From NCBI GenBank assembly GCA_020024735.1, contig JAHHTI010000039.1, forward strand, positions 1-10,291: 10,291 nucleotides of DNA, given 5' to 3'. The translations under genes and the position numbers were made by a program. Each line of letters begins with the position of its first letter. The first letter of the stretch is position 1. This stretch comes from Mycoplasmataceae bacterium. Lineage in GTDB: Bacteria; Bacillota_I; Bacilli_A; Mycoplasmatales; Mycoplasmoidaceae. Positions 1 to 7,003 of this stretch are shown piece by piece. The notes under the pieces are model-generated. The model was not told where the DNA came from, did no database searches, and worked only from the letters and a program-made list of their open reading frames with translations.

Positions 1-1712
1 AAGGTGATGTAATTAGTTTTGTAAAAAGTAACATTGCTTCATTTGTAAATGATGCCCCGGCCTTAAATGACGAAGACATTAAAGTTACTCTTGATAATCG
101 TTACTTAAATGAAGGTAAGGTACAAGTTACTGTAGCATTGAAGAAATACTACGATAGCACTAATGGTCTATTAGTCACTGATGATAGTTTTACTAAGTTT
201 AAAAAAACATTCTTCATTACCGGCTTTATGACAGGTAATATCTTTACTACTTCTTTAACAAATACTAATTTCCATTTAAGTGGTTTAACTAACCTTTACC
301 CAGAATTAGCAACCAATGGTAATGCTGATATTCAAAATGCTATTCTATCAGTGTTAAGAGATAACATCACTCATTTAAATAATGATGATCCTAAAGTTTC
401 TTTAGGTCTTAATGATTTTACTTACCAAATTGTAGATGGTTCATTTAATAATACCGATGGGACATTAAAGGTAAAGATTACTCTTCATAATAATAAAGCT
501 TGAGTGGAAGGAAAAGCTGTTAAAGATTATGCTCTACCAGGTGAGGTTGCTTTATTTGGGTTCAAACACAATCAATTAACTACTACTATCAATACGAATG
601 AAATTAATGTAAGTAGTGTAATAGGTAGTACATATGCTAGTGATGTGGCTAGTAATTATGACACTATTATCAATTATTTAATTGACAATGCTTATGTGGT
701 TGATACGACATTAGGAAAAGCTTTAAGTGCTAAAGATAAAGATATCACCCTTTCTAACCCTAGTGATACTAATGATATTAATGGAACAGTTTATCTTGAT
801 ATTACTATCAATAACGAAAAAGCTTGAACGAATGGAACTAAAGAAAAAACTAAAACATTTAACAGAATCTTATTTACTGGATTCAAACATCGTCAAGTCA
901 CTGATTGAAAGAAACCTTATTATGTAGAAGACTCATCATTATCAAGTATTCAAATTAAAGATGTGAATGAAAATACTATCAGAGATTATGTTTATAGCCA
1001 TCAATCTTCATTCTTTACTAACGCTCCAAGCCTAAACAAAGAAGATATTGTCATAACCTTAGGTGACCGTAATTTAATTAGTGGAAACATTCAAGTGACT
1101 GTGGGATTGAAGAAATACTATAATGCTACTAACGGTCTTTTAATTACTGATGACGGTACTAAGTTTGTTCATAATTTCTCTATTACCGGATTTGGAGCTA
1201 AGATTACTACGGTTAGTCAAAAGACTTTCCAATATGCAGAAATCTATGGTAGCAATACGCCAATTGAAAGCTTGAATGGTCTAAATGTGGATGATCAATA
1301 TTTCATTAATTTAATTATTGCCAAGAAGGATGTTTTCTTTAATAATGCACCAATGGAAATTAATACTAACAATATTCAAAATTTAAATGTCCAAATTAAC
1401 TACTATACTGGTCATGTTTCTTTAACATTTGAATTAACTAATGCTTTACCTTATGATAATTCCATCATTTGTAATTTTGATATTACTGGTTATGCAAATG
1501 GATATGTGGCAAGTAATCCTACTTCATGAATTTTCTATGTGTTAGCAGTTGTGCTATTAGCTAGTATTATTTTATTTGTATGCTTGAGATTTAGATATAA
1601 ATATGATGCTAATAAAAATGATAAATTGTTAGCAACCCCAGTAGCTGGTGGTGCTGATGAACCAGTATCTCCTATTGATGATAAGACTACCAATATTGAT
1701 GAAAATCAGTAA
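1..1712 (+). CDS. Repeat-domain surface protein with C-terminal membrane anchor (5' end outside window)
   Basis: The frame enters at base 3 and runs to TAA at 1710-1712, reading TGA at 501, 825, 906 and 1527 as Trp. About 569 residues are visible. They form five similar domains of about 100 residues, each ending in a GF/GY motif: FFITGF (210-227), VALFGF (546-563), LFTGF (870-884), FSITGF (1176-1193) and FDITGY (1476-1493). Each has a G.(V/I).V.(V/I).L strand-like stretch before that motif. Near the C-terminus a hydrophobic segment (1530-1592, IFYVLAVVLLASIILFVCLR) is followed by a basic stop-transfer stretch and a short acidic tail, so the repeats should face outside and the tail the cytoplasm. 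The pattern resembles the lipoprotein-associated repeat domains of mycoplasma and ureaplasma surface proteins (Pfam Lipoprotein_17 type). That assignment is from memory and needs a profile search. The N-terminus, signal peptide and promoter are not in the window. A role as surface antigen or adhesin is inference. Confidence 0.8.
3..1493 (+). repeat. Five tandem ~100-residue domain repeats inside the surface protein gene
   Basis: Units end at about 227, 563, 884, 1193 and 1493, giving lengths of 112, 107, 103 and 100 codons for units 2-5. Units 1 and 4 are the closest pair: both read DAP/NAP, (L)N.ED(I), QVTV.LKKYY..TNGLL.TDD and F.ITGF. Their DNA is also close, for instance TTGAAGAAATACTA occurs at 138 and again at 1107, 969 bases apart. 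Units 2 and 3 share NNKAW/NNEKAW and GFKHNQLT/GFKHRQVT. Unit 5 is the most diverged. Confidence 0.7.
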
Positions 1713-1738
1713 GTTATTTATAAGTAAAAATAAATAAT

Positions 1739-1779
1739 TAGAATTCGCGTAAGTAAAAAATTCTACATTAACTTTTTTT
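1739..1779 (+). terminator. Weak candidate terminator after the surface protein gene
   Basis: TAGAATT (1739-1745) pairs with AATTCTA (1759-1765) around a 13-base loop. A run of seven T follows at 1773-1779, seven bases after the stem. The AT-rich stem and offset T run make it a weak candidate. Confidence 0.35.
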
Positions 1780-1798
1780 CTTTAATTAAAAAAAATTT

Positions 1799-1807
1799 TG
1801 ATATAAT
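1799..1807 (+). promoter_or_regulatory. Extended -10 promoter for the 212-aa gene
   Basis: TG at 1799-1800, one base, then a perfect TATAAT at 1802-1807 make an extended -10 element. No clear TTGACA stands 17 bases upstream, as is common in mycoplasmas. Transcription would begin near 1814, giving a leader of roughly 58 bases before the ATG at 1872. Confidence 0.6.
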
Positions 1808-1871
1808 AAATTTGTATTGTATAGCTTGCTTACATACATTTAAAGATTTAACAAAGAAAGAAAGGTCATAT

Positions 1872-2510
1872 ATGAATTTTATTGATAACCAACTTAATTA
1901 TTTTGCAAAGAAAAACGAAAATAGTATTTTAATTAGTAATGAAGAACTTTATGCTTATTTACAATCAAGAGAAGCACAAGGTGAACCTTTATCTTTTGAA
2001 GAAATTAGATGAATTATTTCTTTAGTACAACAAAACACTATTATTCAAACTTCTTGATCAATGAGACGTGAAGGAATGGAAAACGAAAGAGATAGATGAT
2101 TAGTTAATATCCAAGAAGGTCACTTATTATTAGACTGAAAAAGAATGGAAGAAACTATGAAAGATAAACTTGAATTATTATTCAATGAAAATATCTATGA
2201 ACAAGAATTAAAACCTACTTGAAAAATCAACTCATTCATTGGTACATTATTAAGAACTGGTGAAACTTTTGAAGATTCTACATACTTACTTCATGACTTA
2301 TTTATCAAGAGAAACAAGGATGAAGATTACTTAAGAATTCGTAAAATGTTACAAGACTATGTAATTGCTATCAAAAAACACATTGGTACTTATAGTGCAA
2401 CTATTGGTCGTCAATTAATTGACTATCGTGAATTCGAAAATGAAATTGAAAACAACGAACAAGCAGTGAGAAACGCTCAAGCAAGAGAAAACCAACAACA
2501 AAGAAGATAA
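1872..2510 (+). CDS. Conserved-looking protein of unknown function, 212 aa
   Basis: The ATG at 1872 is chosen because AGAAAGG (1858-1864) stands about 8 bases upstream. An earlier in-frame TTG at 1812 sits at the predicted transcription start and lacks a ribosome site. The frame ends with TAA at 2508-2510. All five Trp codons are TGA (first at 2010). The protein has no signal peptide or membrane segment. It looks mainly alpha-helical and highly charged, with an acidic first half (LISNEELYAYL, LSFEEIRWII), a basic/aromatic middle and a polar C-terminal tail rich in N, Q, E and R (EFENEIENNEQAVRNAQ, then QQQRR). I do not recognise a family. It lies alone between its own promoter and a strong terminator just ahead of the tRNA-Trp gene. 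A cytoplasmic role is likely; no function can be given from the sequence. Confidence 0.8.
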
Positions 2511-2524
2511 TTTCTTTTTATATT

Positions 2525-2549
2525 AAAGTGCATCAAGCACTTTTTATTT
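2525..2549 (+). terminator. Intrinsic terminator between the 212-aa gene and tRNA-Trp
   Basis: AAAGTGC (2525-2531) and GCACTTT (2537-2543) form a perfect 7-bp stem around the loop ATCAA, running into TTTTTATTT. It lies 14 bases after the stop codon and ends only a few bases before the tRNA. Confidence 0.8.
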
Positions 2550-2551
2550 AT

Positions 2552-2626
2552 AGGGGTATAGTTCAATGGTAGAACTGCGGACTTCAAATCCGCGTGTTAT
2601 GGGTTCGAGTCCTGTTACCCCTGCCA
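2552..2626 (+). tRNA. tRNA-Trp, anticodon UCA (reads UGA as tryptophan)
   Basis: A full cloverleaf can be drawn. The acceptor stem is AGGGGTA (2552-2558) with TACCCCT (2616-2622). The D arm contains GTTCAATGGTAGAAC. The anticodon stem is GCGGA/TCCGC (2577-2581, 2589-2593) with loop CTTCAAA, giving anticodon TCA at 2584-2586. The T arm has loop TTCGAGT, the discriminator is G, and CCA is encoded (2624-2626). UCA reads UGA and, by wobble, UGG. This is the tRNA that underlies the UGA=Trp code of Mycoplasma-type Mollicutes, and it fits the many in-frame TGA codons here. A UCA anticodon also occurs in selenocysteine tRNA, but this one has normal stem lengths and a short variable loop, so Trp is the right call. 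Confidence 0.95.
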
Positions 2627-2640
2627 TTTAAATTATTATA

Positions 2641-2669
2641 AATAACTATATGAATATAGTTATTTTTTT
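2641..2669 (+). terminator. Intrinsic terminator after tRNA-Trp
   Basis: AATAACTATA (2641-2650) and TATAGTTATT (2655-2664) form a perfect 10-bp stem with loop TGAA, followed by five more T (2665-2669). It lies 14 bases beyond the tRNA CCA end. Confidence 0.8.
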
Positions 2670-2679
2670 ATATTATATT
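2669..2679 (+). promoter_or_regulatory. -10 element for a probably leaderless cardiolipin synthase mRNA
   Basis: TATTAT at 2671-2676 (overlapping TATATT at 2669 and 2674) ends 8 bases before the ATG at 2685. No Shine-Dalgarno sequence lies between the preceding terminator and that ATG. Transcription would start at or near the A of the start codon. The region is pure AT, so the exact box is uncertain. Confidence 0.45.
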
Positions 2680-2684
2680 GTTAT

Positions 2685-4220
2685 ATGAATAAATGAGTTA
2701 GAAGAGCATTAACATTCTTTGTTTATTTAATTATCTTAGGTATTATCCTAGGGATAGTTTTTTTTGCTATTTATAAACCTAATCAATGAGTGGCTTTGAT
2801 TTTTTCCTCAGTCGTTTTATTGATTGTGATTAATATGTTATTTGCTTTATACATCTTTTTTTCATTTCGGAATGATGTGAGAAAAAAATCTTGAATATTA
2901 TTTTTTGCGGTTGTTCCCATTTTAGCCCCTTTCTTTTTTTTATGGTTTGGATATAATCCTTTTACCAAAAAAGAAATGAAAAAATTGGAACAACACTTAC
3001 AATCAGAAGTGCACCAAAAAGAACGAAAGATTTATGAGACAAATAATGAGATTGTAGATGTCTTACAAAAAACTTATCATCAATATGTTTTTAGTAATTT
3101 GGTAAATGGTCAAGTCAAATATATTGATGTTTTAGAAGATTCTTATAAGGAAATGGTTTCTTTAATTAGAGAAGCAAAATCTTACATTATTTTAAATTAT
3201 TTTATTATTGGTGATGGTGTATATCTAAAAACTATTGTCAATGAATTAAAAAAGAAAAAGGATGAAGGAGTTAAAATCTACTTTGCTTATGATTGAGTAT
3301 GAACAGAAAAACATACTACTAGAAAACTAATTAAAAAACTAAAAGCCGAACTAGGATTAGTAGTTTTTAAACCTAAGAGACAATTATTAGTAGCTTCTAT
3401 TCATAATAATCGTAACCATAAGAAGTATTTAATTGTTGATGGTGTCAAAGCTTTATATGGAGGATCTAATCTTTCTGATGAATATATTAACCAAAACCCT
3501 CAATATAATTATTGACATGATACTAACTTTATTATTGAGGGGGACATTGTTAAAAGTTTGGTAAATACTTTTACTTTTGATAGTGATTATTTTGCTTCTC
3601 CTCAATTAACATATAGTTCAGATATATTAAAAGATAAGCAATATAACCCTGATTGTAATCTTAGTCAACCTTATTGTTGAATGTGAGATTCTTATCCTGA
3701 AATAGAATTTACTACTTGTTTGAATGTGTATAAATCAATTATCCCTTATATTAAAAAGGAACTGATTATCTCTACTCCTTACTTGTATCCTACCAAGGAA
3801 TTGACTGATTTAATTAGAAATGCCATTCATAAAGGAGTTAAGGTAAAATTTTTATTACCAGGTTTACCTGATAATAAAAAAATTGTGGTTTGATTGAACC
3901 GAAATTTATACCAACAATTTTTAGAAATGGGTGTGGAAATTTATGAAATTAACGCCTTTAATCATGGTAAATTTTGAATCATTGATGATGATTTAACCCT
4001 AATTACTTCGGTTAATTTAGACCCACGTGCTACTGTTATTAATTATGAGTCTTCCATCCTTTATCATGATGCTATATTTAACCAAACAATGCGGAATGCG
4101 TTACAAACTACTTTAAGTCATGCTCATCGCATCACTCAAGATGATTTAACCTCTAGAAAATGAAATAAAAAGATTTATTGAATTAAATATTTCGCGATGT
4201 TATTTGAACCTGCTTTATAA
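2685..4220 (+). CDS. cls: Cardiolipin synthase (phospholipase D family), 511 aa
   Basis: Cardiolipin synthase joins two phosphatidylglycerol molecules to give cardiolipin and glycerol at the membrane. Both catalytic HxK(x)4D motifs are visible: H245, K247 and D252 (HKKYLIVD, then ALYGGSNLSDEY), and H427, K429 and D434 (HGKFWIID, then TSVNLDPRATVINYE). The N-terminus has hydrophobic segments at about residues 8-29, 35-60 and 69-89, followed by a charged helix, as in bacterial membrane-bound Cls. The length of 511 suits the family, usually about 480-510. The ATG at 2685 is the only start that includes the first membrane segment and has no ribosome site, suggesting a leaderless mRNA. Many TGA codons serve as Trp, including the W within the second HKD motif. 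The frame ends at TAA 4218-4220, 25 bases before deoC, so the two may be cotranscribed. Another PLD-type phospholipid synthase cannot be excluded, but the paired motif contexts favour Cls. Confidence 0.92.
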
Positions 4221-4221
4221 T
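4216..4221 (+). promoter_or_regulatory. Candidate internal -10 box for deoC
   Basis: A perfect TATAAT overlaps the stop codon of the cardiolipin synthase gene. It would give a start near 4228, just before the ribosome site. No convincing -35 is seen. In AT-rich DNA such a match can be chance, and readthrough from the upstream gene is equally possible. Confidence 0.35.
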
Positions 4222-4245
4222 ATTTTTATAAAGGAATTTTATTTT

Positions 4246-4911
4246 ATGGAAAAACTAGCTCAATATATCGATCATACACTCTTAAGTCCAACTGCTTCTA
4301 CTAAGGATATTGCTCAACTATGTGAGGAAGCTAAACAACATCACTTTAAATCAATTTGTATTAATCCATCATATTTAGAAACTGCTAAAACTTTTTTACA
4401 TGGTAGTGATGTGTTATTATGTACAGTCATTGGCTTCCCTTTAGGACAAATGAGTACTTCATCAAAAGTTTTTGAAACTATTGATGCTGTGGCTAAAGGA
4501 GCACAAGAAATTGATATGGTAATGAATATTGCGAAATTCAAAGAGGGTGACTATAATTATTGCATTAATGAAATTAATGCGATTAAAGAAGCTTGTGGCA
4601 AAGCCACTTTAAAAGTGATTGTGGAAACTTGTTTGCTTAGTGATGAAGAAAAAGCACGTGTGGCTGAAATGATTTTACAATCACAAGCCGACTTTATTAA
4701 AACCTCAACTGGTTTTTCTAAAGCAGGAGCTAATTTAGAAGATATTAAACTATGAAAGCGTATTCTAGGGGATAAGAAAAAAATTAAAGCAGCTGGTGGT
4801 ATTAGAAGCCATGAAGATCTCTTAGCTTTTATTGAGGCTGGTGCTGACCGTATTGGTACATCTTCTGGTGTAAAATTAATTAATAAGGAAGACTCTAAAG
4901 AGTCTTATTAA
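4246..4911 (+). CDS. deoC: Deoxyribose-phosphate aldolase, 221 aa
   Basis: DeoC splits 2-deoxy-D-ribose 5-phosphate into acetaldehyde and glyceraldehyde 3-phosphate, feeding sugar from salvaged deoxynucleosides into glycolysis in the cytoplasm. The class I aldolase active site is complete: D90 in EIDMVMN, the Schiff-base K152 in FIKTSTGFSKAGA and K181 in IKAAGGIR. The N-terminal IDHTLLSPTA and the phosphate-binding GAD.IGTSSG near the C-terminus are also typical. The length matches the family norm of about 220. The ATG at 4246 is preceded by AAGGAA at 4231-4236, 9 bases away. One Trp (W170) is a TGA. The gene follows cls by 25 bases and no other deo-operon gene is in the window. The C-terminal tail (INKEDSKESY) is coded by a perfect inverted repeat. 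Confidence 0.96.
4889..4906 (+). other. Inverted repeat spanning the end of deoC
   Basis: AAGACTC (4889-4895) and GAGTCTT (4900-4906) form a perfect 7-bp stem with loop TAAA, just before the TAA at 4909. No T run follows, so it is not a standard terminator. It may protect the 3' end or act as a weak terminator together with the structure near 4948-4993. Confidence 0.4.
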
Positions 4912-4947
4912 TGTATTAAATATGCCTAAAAGGAAAATTTTACTACT

Positions 4948-4993
4948 CTTTATTTAAGTACTGCACTCTTATAAATAAGTAAGTAGATTTTTT
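4948..4993 (+). terminator. Weak candidate terminator for the cls-deoC unit
   Basis: CTTTATTTAAG (4948-4958) can pair imperfectly with CTTATAAATAAG (4968-4979), and TTTTTT follows at 4988-4993. The stem is AT-rich with bulges and the T run is displaced. The rest of the 223-base gap before the lipoprotein gene (4912-5134) holds only that gene's promoter and leader. Confidence 0.3.
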
Positions 4994-5048
4994 CTAACCT
5001 TTTTGAATCCTTTTAAATGTTAGTTTCATACGATTCATAAGTTTCGTC

Positions 5049-5078
5049 TTGACAAAAAAAAAAAAAAAGAAATATCAT
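5049..5078 (+). promoter_or_regulatory. Promoter of the LRR lipoprotein with poly-A spacer
   Basis: A perfect -35 box TTGACA lies at 5049-5054 and a -10 box TATCAT (five of six consensus bases) at 5073-5078. The 18-base spacer is 14 A followed by GAAA. Transcription would start near 5085, leaving a leader of about 50 bases. A consensus -35 is rare in mycoplasmas, which supports a real promoter. The spacer is one base over the usual optimum of 17, so one A fewer should be stronger. This arrangement matches the known poly-A spacer switch of M. hyorhinis vlp genes. Confidence 0.75.
5054..5068 (+). repeat. Run of 15 A in the promoter spacer
   Basis: Fifteen consecutive A begin with the last base of TTGACA and fill most of the -35 to -10 spacer. 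It is the longest homopolymer in the window. Slippage during replication would change promoter spacing. Confidence 0.9.
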
Positions 5079-5089
5079 AACTTAAAGTT

Positions 5090-5105
5090 GTCCTTACGCA
5101 AGGAC
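5090..5105 (+). promoter_or_regulatory. Hairpin at the 5' end of the lipoprotein mRNA leader
   Basis: GTCCTT (5090-5095) and AAGGAC (5100-5105) pair perfectly around ACGC. With a start near 5085 this lies within the first bases of the transcript. It may stabilise the 5' end. It ends 15 bases before the AAGGAG ribosome site and does not cover it. A flanking AAAGTT/TAAAGTT repeat is also present. Confidence 0.45.
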
Positions 5106-5134
5106 TAAAGTTTAATATTTAAGGAGAAGAAAGT

Positions 5135-6886
5135 ATGAAATTAAGAAAAACTTGAAAAATTTTGTTAGCTATTGGTTTAGGAAGTGTTATTGCAGGTACA
5201 ACTACCTTATCTATTGCTAGTTGTTCTTCTGAAACATCTAACGATAATACTCAGTCTGATACTCAAAACAAACCTCCTCAAGAACAAACTGAACCACAAA
5301 AACCATCTGTTCCTAATAACACTATTCCTGATAACACAATTCCTTCAGGAATTGTTGGTACGAAAAAAGTAGTGGATAAAAGTATTCATTTAACTGTTTT
5401 ACCTAACAAAACTCTAGAAGTTTCTAGTGTAGATTTTAAAAGTTATCATGGTGGTGCAAATGTAGTTCAAATTAGTAACTTAAAAATTAAAGATAACTAT
5501 CCAATTGAATTTAATGGAAAGACATATGAATTACCGGTAACTAAAATTGGTGATAATGCGTGTGCGACTGTACCGGGATTAGAAAAAATTAAAATTGGAA
5601 TGTTTTCACTTCCTTCCACTTTAAAAGAAATTGGTAATAACGCTTTTAGTGGAAATGTCGCATTAGTAGGGATAAGTAATATCCCAGAAGGAGTGACTAA
5701 AATAGGTAATAATGCTTTCTTTGGTTGTACAGCGTTAACCGGAAATTTAGTATTACCAAGCTCTTTAGAAACATTAGGTACAAGTGCATTTAGTGGTTGT
5801 GCAACTTTGTTGAGTGTTGATTTTACTAAAGCCAAAAAGATTACCTCTATTCCTGATGGTTGTTTTTCTGGATGTGCTGCTTTAGGTTCTATTGATAACA
5901 AAGATTCTCACGTTGATGAAAGACAATTGCATATTCCTAGTTGAATTACAAATATCGGTGGAAAAGCTTTTTGAGGATGTAAAGGATATAAAAATTTAAT
6001 TTTTGATAACCATAATGATTCGCAATTAACTAACATCGGTGATAATGCTTTTGCAGGATGTTCTAATTTTGAAGGTGATTTAATTATTCCTAATTCAGTT
6101 ACAAGAATTGGTAAGAGTGCTTTTCAAGGTTCATATAAATTACCATGAATATCAAGAGGAGATCCAACTACTGATTCAGCATTAAGAGAATATTTTCAAG
6201 GGTTAGATATAACTGATAGACCGATAACTATTCCTGCGTTTAAAGAACAAGTTGCAACCTTCTTAAATGCTTCTAAGGATAATTGACCAACTGATAAAAA
6301 ATTTAATCCTCCTGATGGCGTGTCTTTTAAAGCAGAAGATGTTCAGGTTAAAGATAAGGATTTCCATGTCAAACCAGATAAAAATGATCTGATGTTAAAA
6401 CATATACAAGTTGATTGTATAGAAGTAACGACTGCTGATGCGCATCCTATTAAGTATTATTCATTAGGTACTGCTTTAGATTATGATGCTATAGATGTTC
6501 AAAATAAAATGAATAATGAGAAAGAAACACCTATACAAACTTTTAACGGAAAGATACCAACAACAATTACGTTAAGTAGTAATTTGCAAGTTATTGAACT
6601 TGATGCTTTTAAGAATAACACTAATATTAAAACTATTAAGAATTGACCAACTACTTTAACTACTATCGGAGATCAAGCTTTTCAAGATTGTAAATTTTGA
6701 GTCGGAGAAGTAGTTATTTCAAACAGTATTATATCTATTGGTAAGCAAGCTTTTGATGGATGTGAATCATTAACAAAAATTACCGTACCAAGTTCTTTAA
6801 CTACTACTAATAATTGATTACCGAATAAAAAGTGAAAAGGTATCAAAGACGGAAACGACATGATTTATACACCTAAAAGTGCATAG
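5135..6886 (+). CDS. BspA-like leucine-rich-repeat lipoprotein, 583 aa
   Basis: The ATG at 5135 has a strong ribosome site, AAGGAG (5121-5126), 8 bases upstream. The frame ends at TAG 6884-6886 with TGA read as Trp. Residues 1-30 are a lipoprotein signal: basic MKLRKTWK, a hydrophobic core, then lipobox SIASC with lipidated Cys30. A polar linker rich in N, Q, P and T (about 31-70) follows, with a small NNTIP/DNTIP repeat. Residues 133-336 are BspA/Treponema-type leucine-rich repeats of about 23-26 residues with consensus LPSSLT.IGNNAFSGCTAL. A second repeat block covers about 466-555. Between them, about 337-465, is a non-repeat insert containing RGD at 341-343. This repeat class (Pfam LRR_5) is found on surfaces of host-associated microbes, where BspA binds fibronectin and fibrinogen. 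Adhesion here is inference. The poly-A promoter suggests on/off expression. A weak terminator overlaps the stop, and the ABC permease follows after 117 bases. Confidence 0.88.
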
Positions 6887-6905
6887 ATAGTTATTTACTA
6901 TTTTT
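6885..6905 (+). terminator. Weak terminator overlapping the lipoprotein stop codon
   Basis: ATAGT (6887-6891) pairs with ACTAT (6897-6901) around TATTT, extendable by G-U and A-U pairs at the base, and runs into TTTTT at 6901-6905. Short AT-rich stem, so moderate to low certainty. Confidence 0.45.
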
Positions 6906-6961
6906 AATTTAGTATTGATAGTTGTTTAGATTGTTATTAGATTTCCCTTAAAAAATGTACG

Positions 6962-6981
6962 AAATATGATATATCATATTT
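6962..6981 (+). promoter_or_regulatory. Perfect 20-bp palindrome upstream of the permease promoter
   Basis: AAATATGATATATCATATTT is exactly self-complementary. It ends 10 bases before the -10 box at 6991 and so covers the -35 position of the permease promoter, a typical place for a dimeric repressor or activator. It is followed by AATTTTTG, so it could instead be a terminator backing up the weak one at 6885. It contains no G or C beyond one GAT/ATC pair per half. Confidence 0.5.
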
Positions 6982-6990
6982 AATTTTTGT

Positions 6991-6999
6991 TATTATAAA
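6991..6999 (+). promoter_or_regulatory. -10 element for a probably leaderless permease mRNA
   Basis: TATTAT (6991-6996), overlapping TATAAA (6994-6999), ends 7 bases before the GTG start at 7004. No Shine-Dalgarno sequence precedes the start. The layout matches the one ahead of the cardiolipin synthase gene. Confidence 0.45.
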
Positions 7000-7003
7000 T
7001 ACT

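Noticed and set aside
727..927. 66-aa plus-strand ORF in another frame
   Set aside because: Lies inside the surface protein gene, whose frame is supported by domain repeats.
138..1529. Several short separate ORFs and apparent internal stops in the first 1.5 kb
   Set aside because: All breaks are TGA in one continuous frame; with UGA=Trp they form a single gene. The same holds for cls, deoC, the lipoprotein and the permease, so these are not pseudogenes.
1812..1871. TTG start at 1812 for the 212-aa gene
   Set aside because: It lies at the predicted transcription start, has no ribosome site and codes for an unlikely extension; ATG 1872 has AGAAAGG upstream.
2552..2626. Selenocysteine tRNA (anticodon UCA)
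   Set aside because: Normal 7-bp acceptor, short variable loop and 75-base length are those of tRNA-Trp; no selenocysteine genes are seen.
2758..2941. Two T8 runs (2758-2765 and 2934-2941) in cls as possible phase-variation tracts
   Set aside because: Both encode Phe-rich membrane segments, the frame is intact, the runs are ordinary for this base composition and cardiolipin synthase is not a surface antigen.
2783..2968. Minus-strand 61-aa ORF within the start of cls
   Set aside because: Shadow of the AT-rich membrane-segment coding region; no supporting signals.
4204..4245. TTG start at 4204 for deoC
   Set aside because: It overlaps the end of the cls gene, lacks a ribosome site and adds a non-family extension; ATG 4246 matches the family length.
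5497..5901. 134-aa minus-strand ORF inside the lipoprotein gene
   Set aside because: It is the mirror of the repeated LRR coding sequence, with no promoter or ribosome site.
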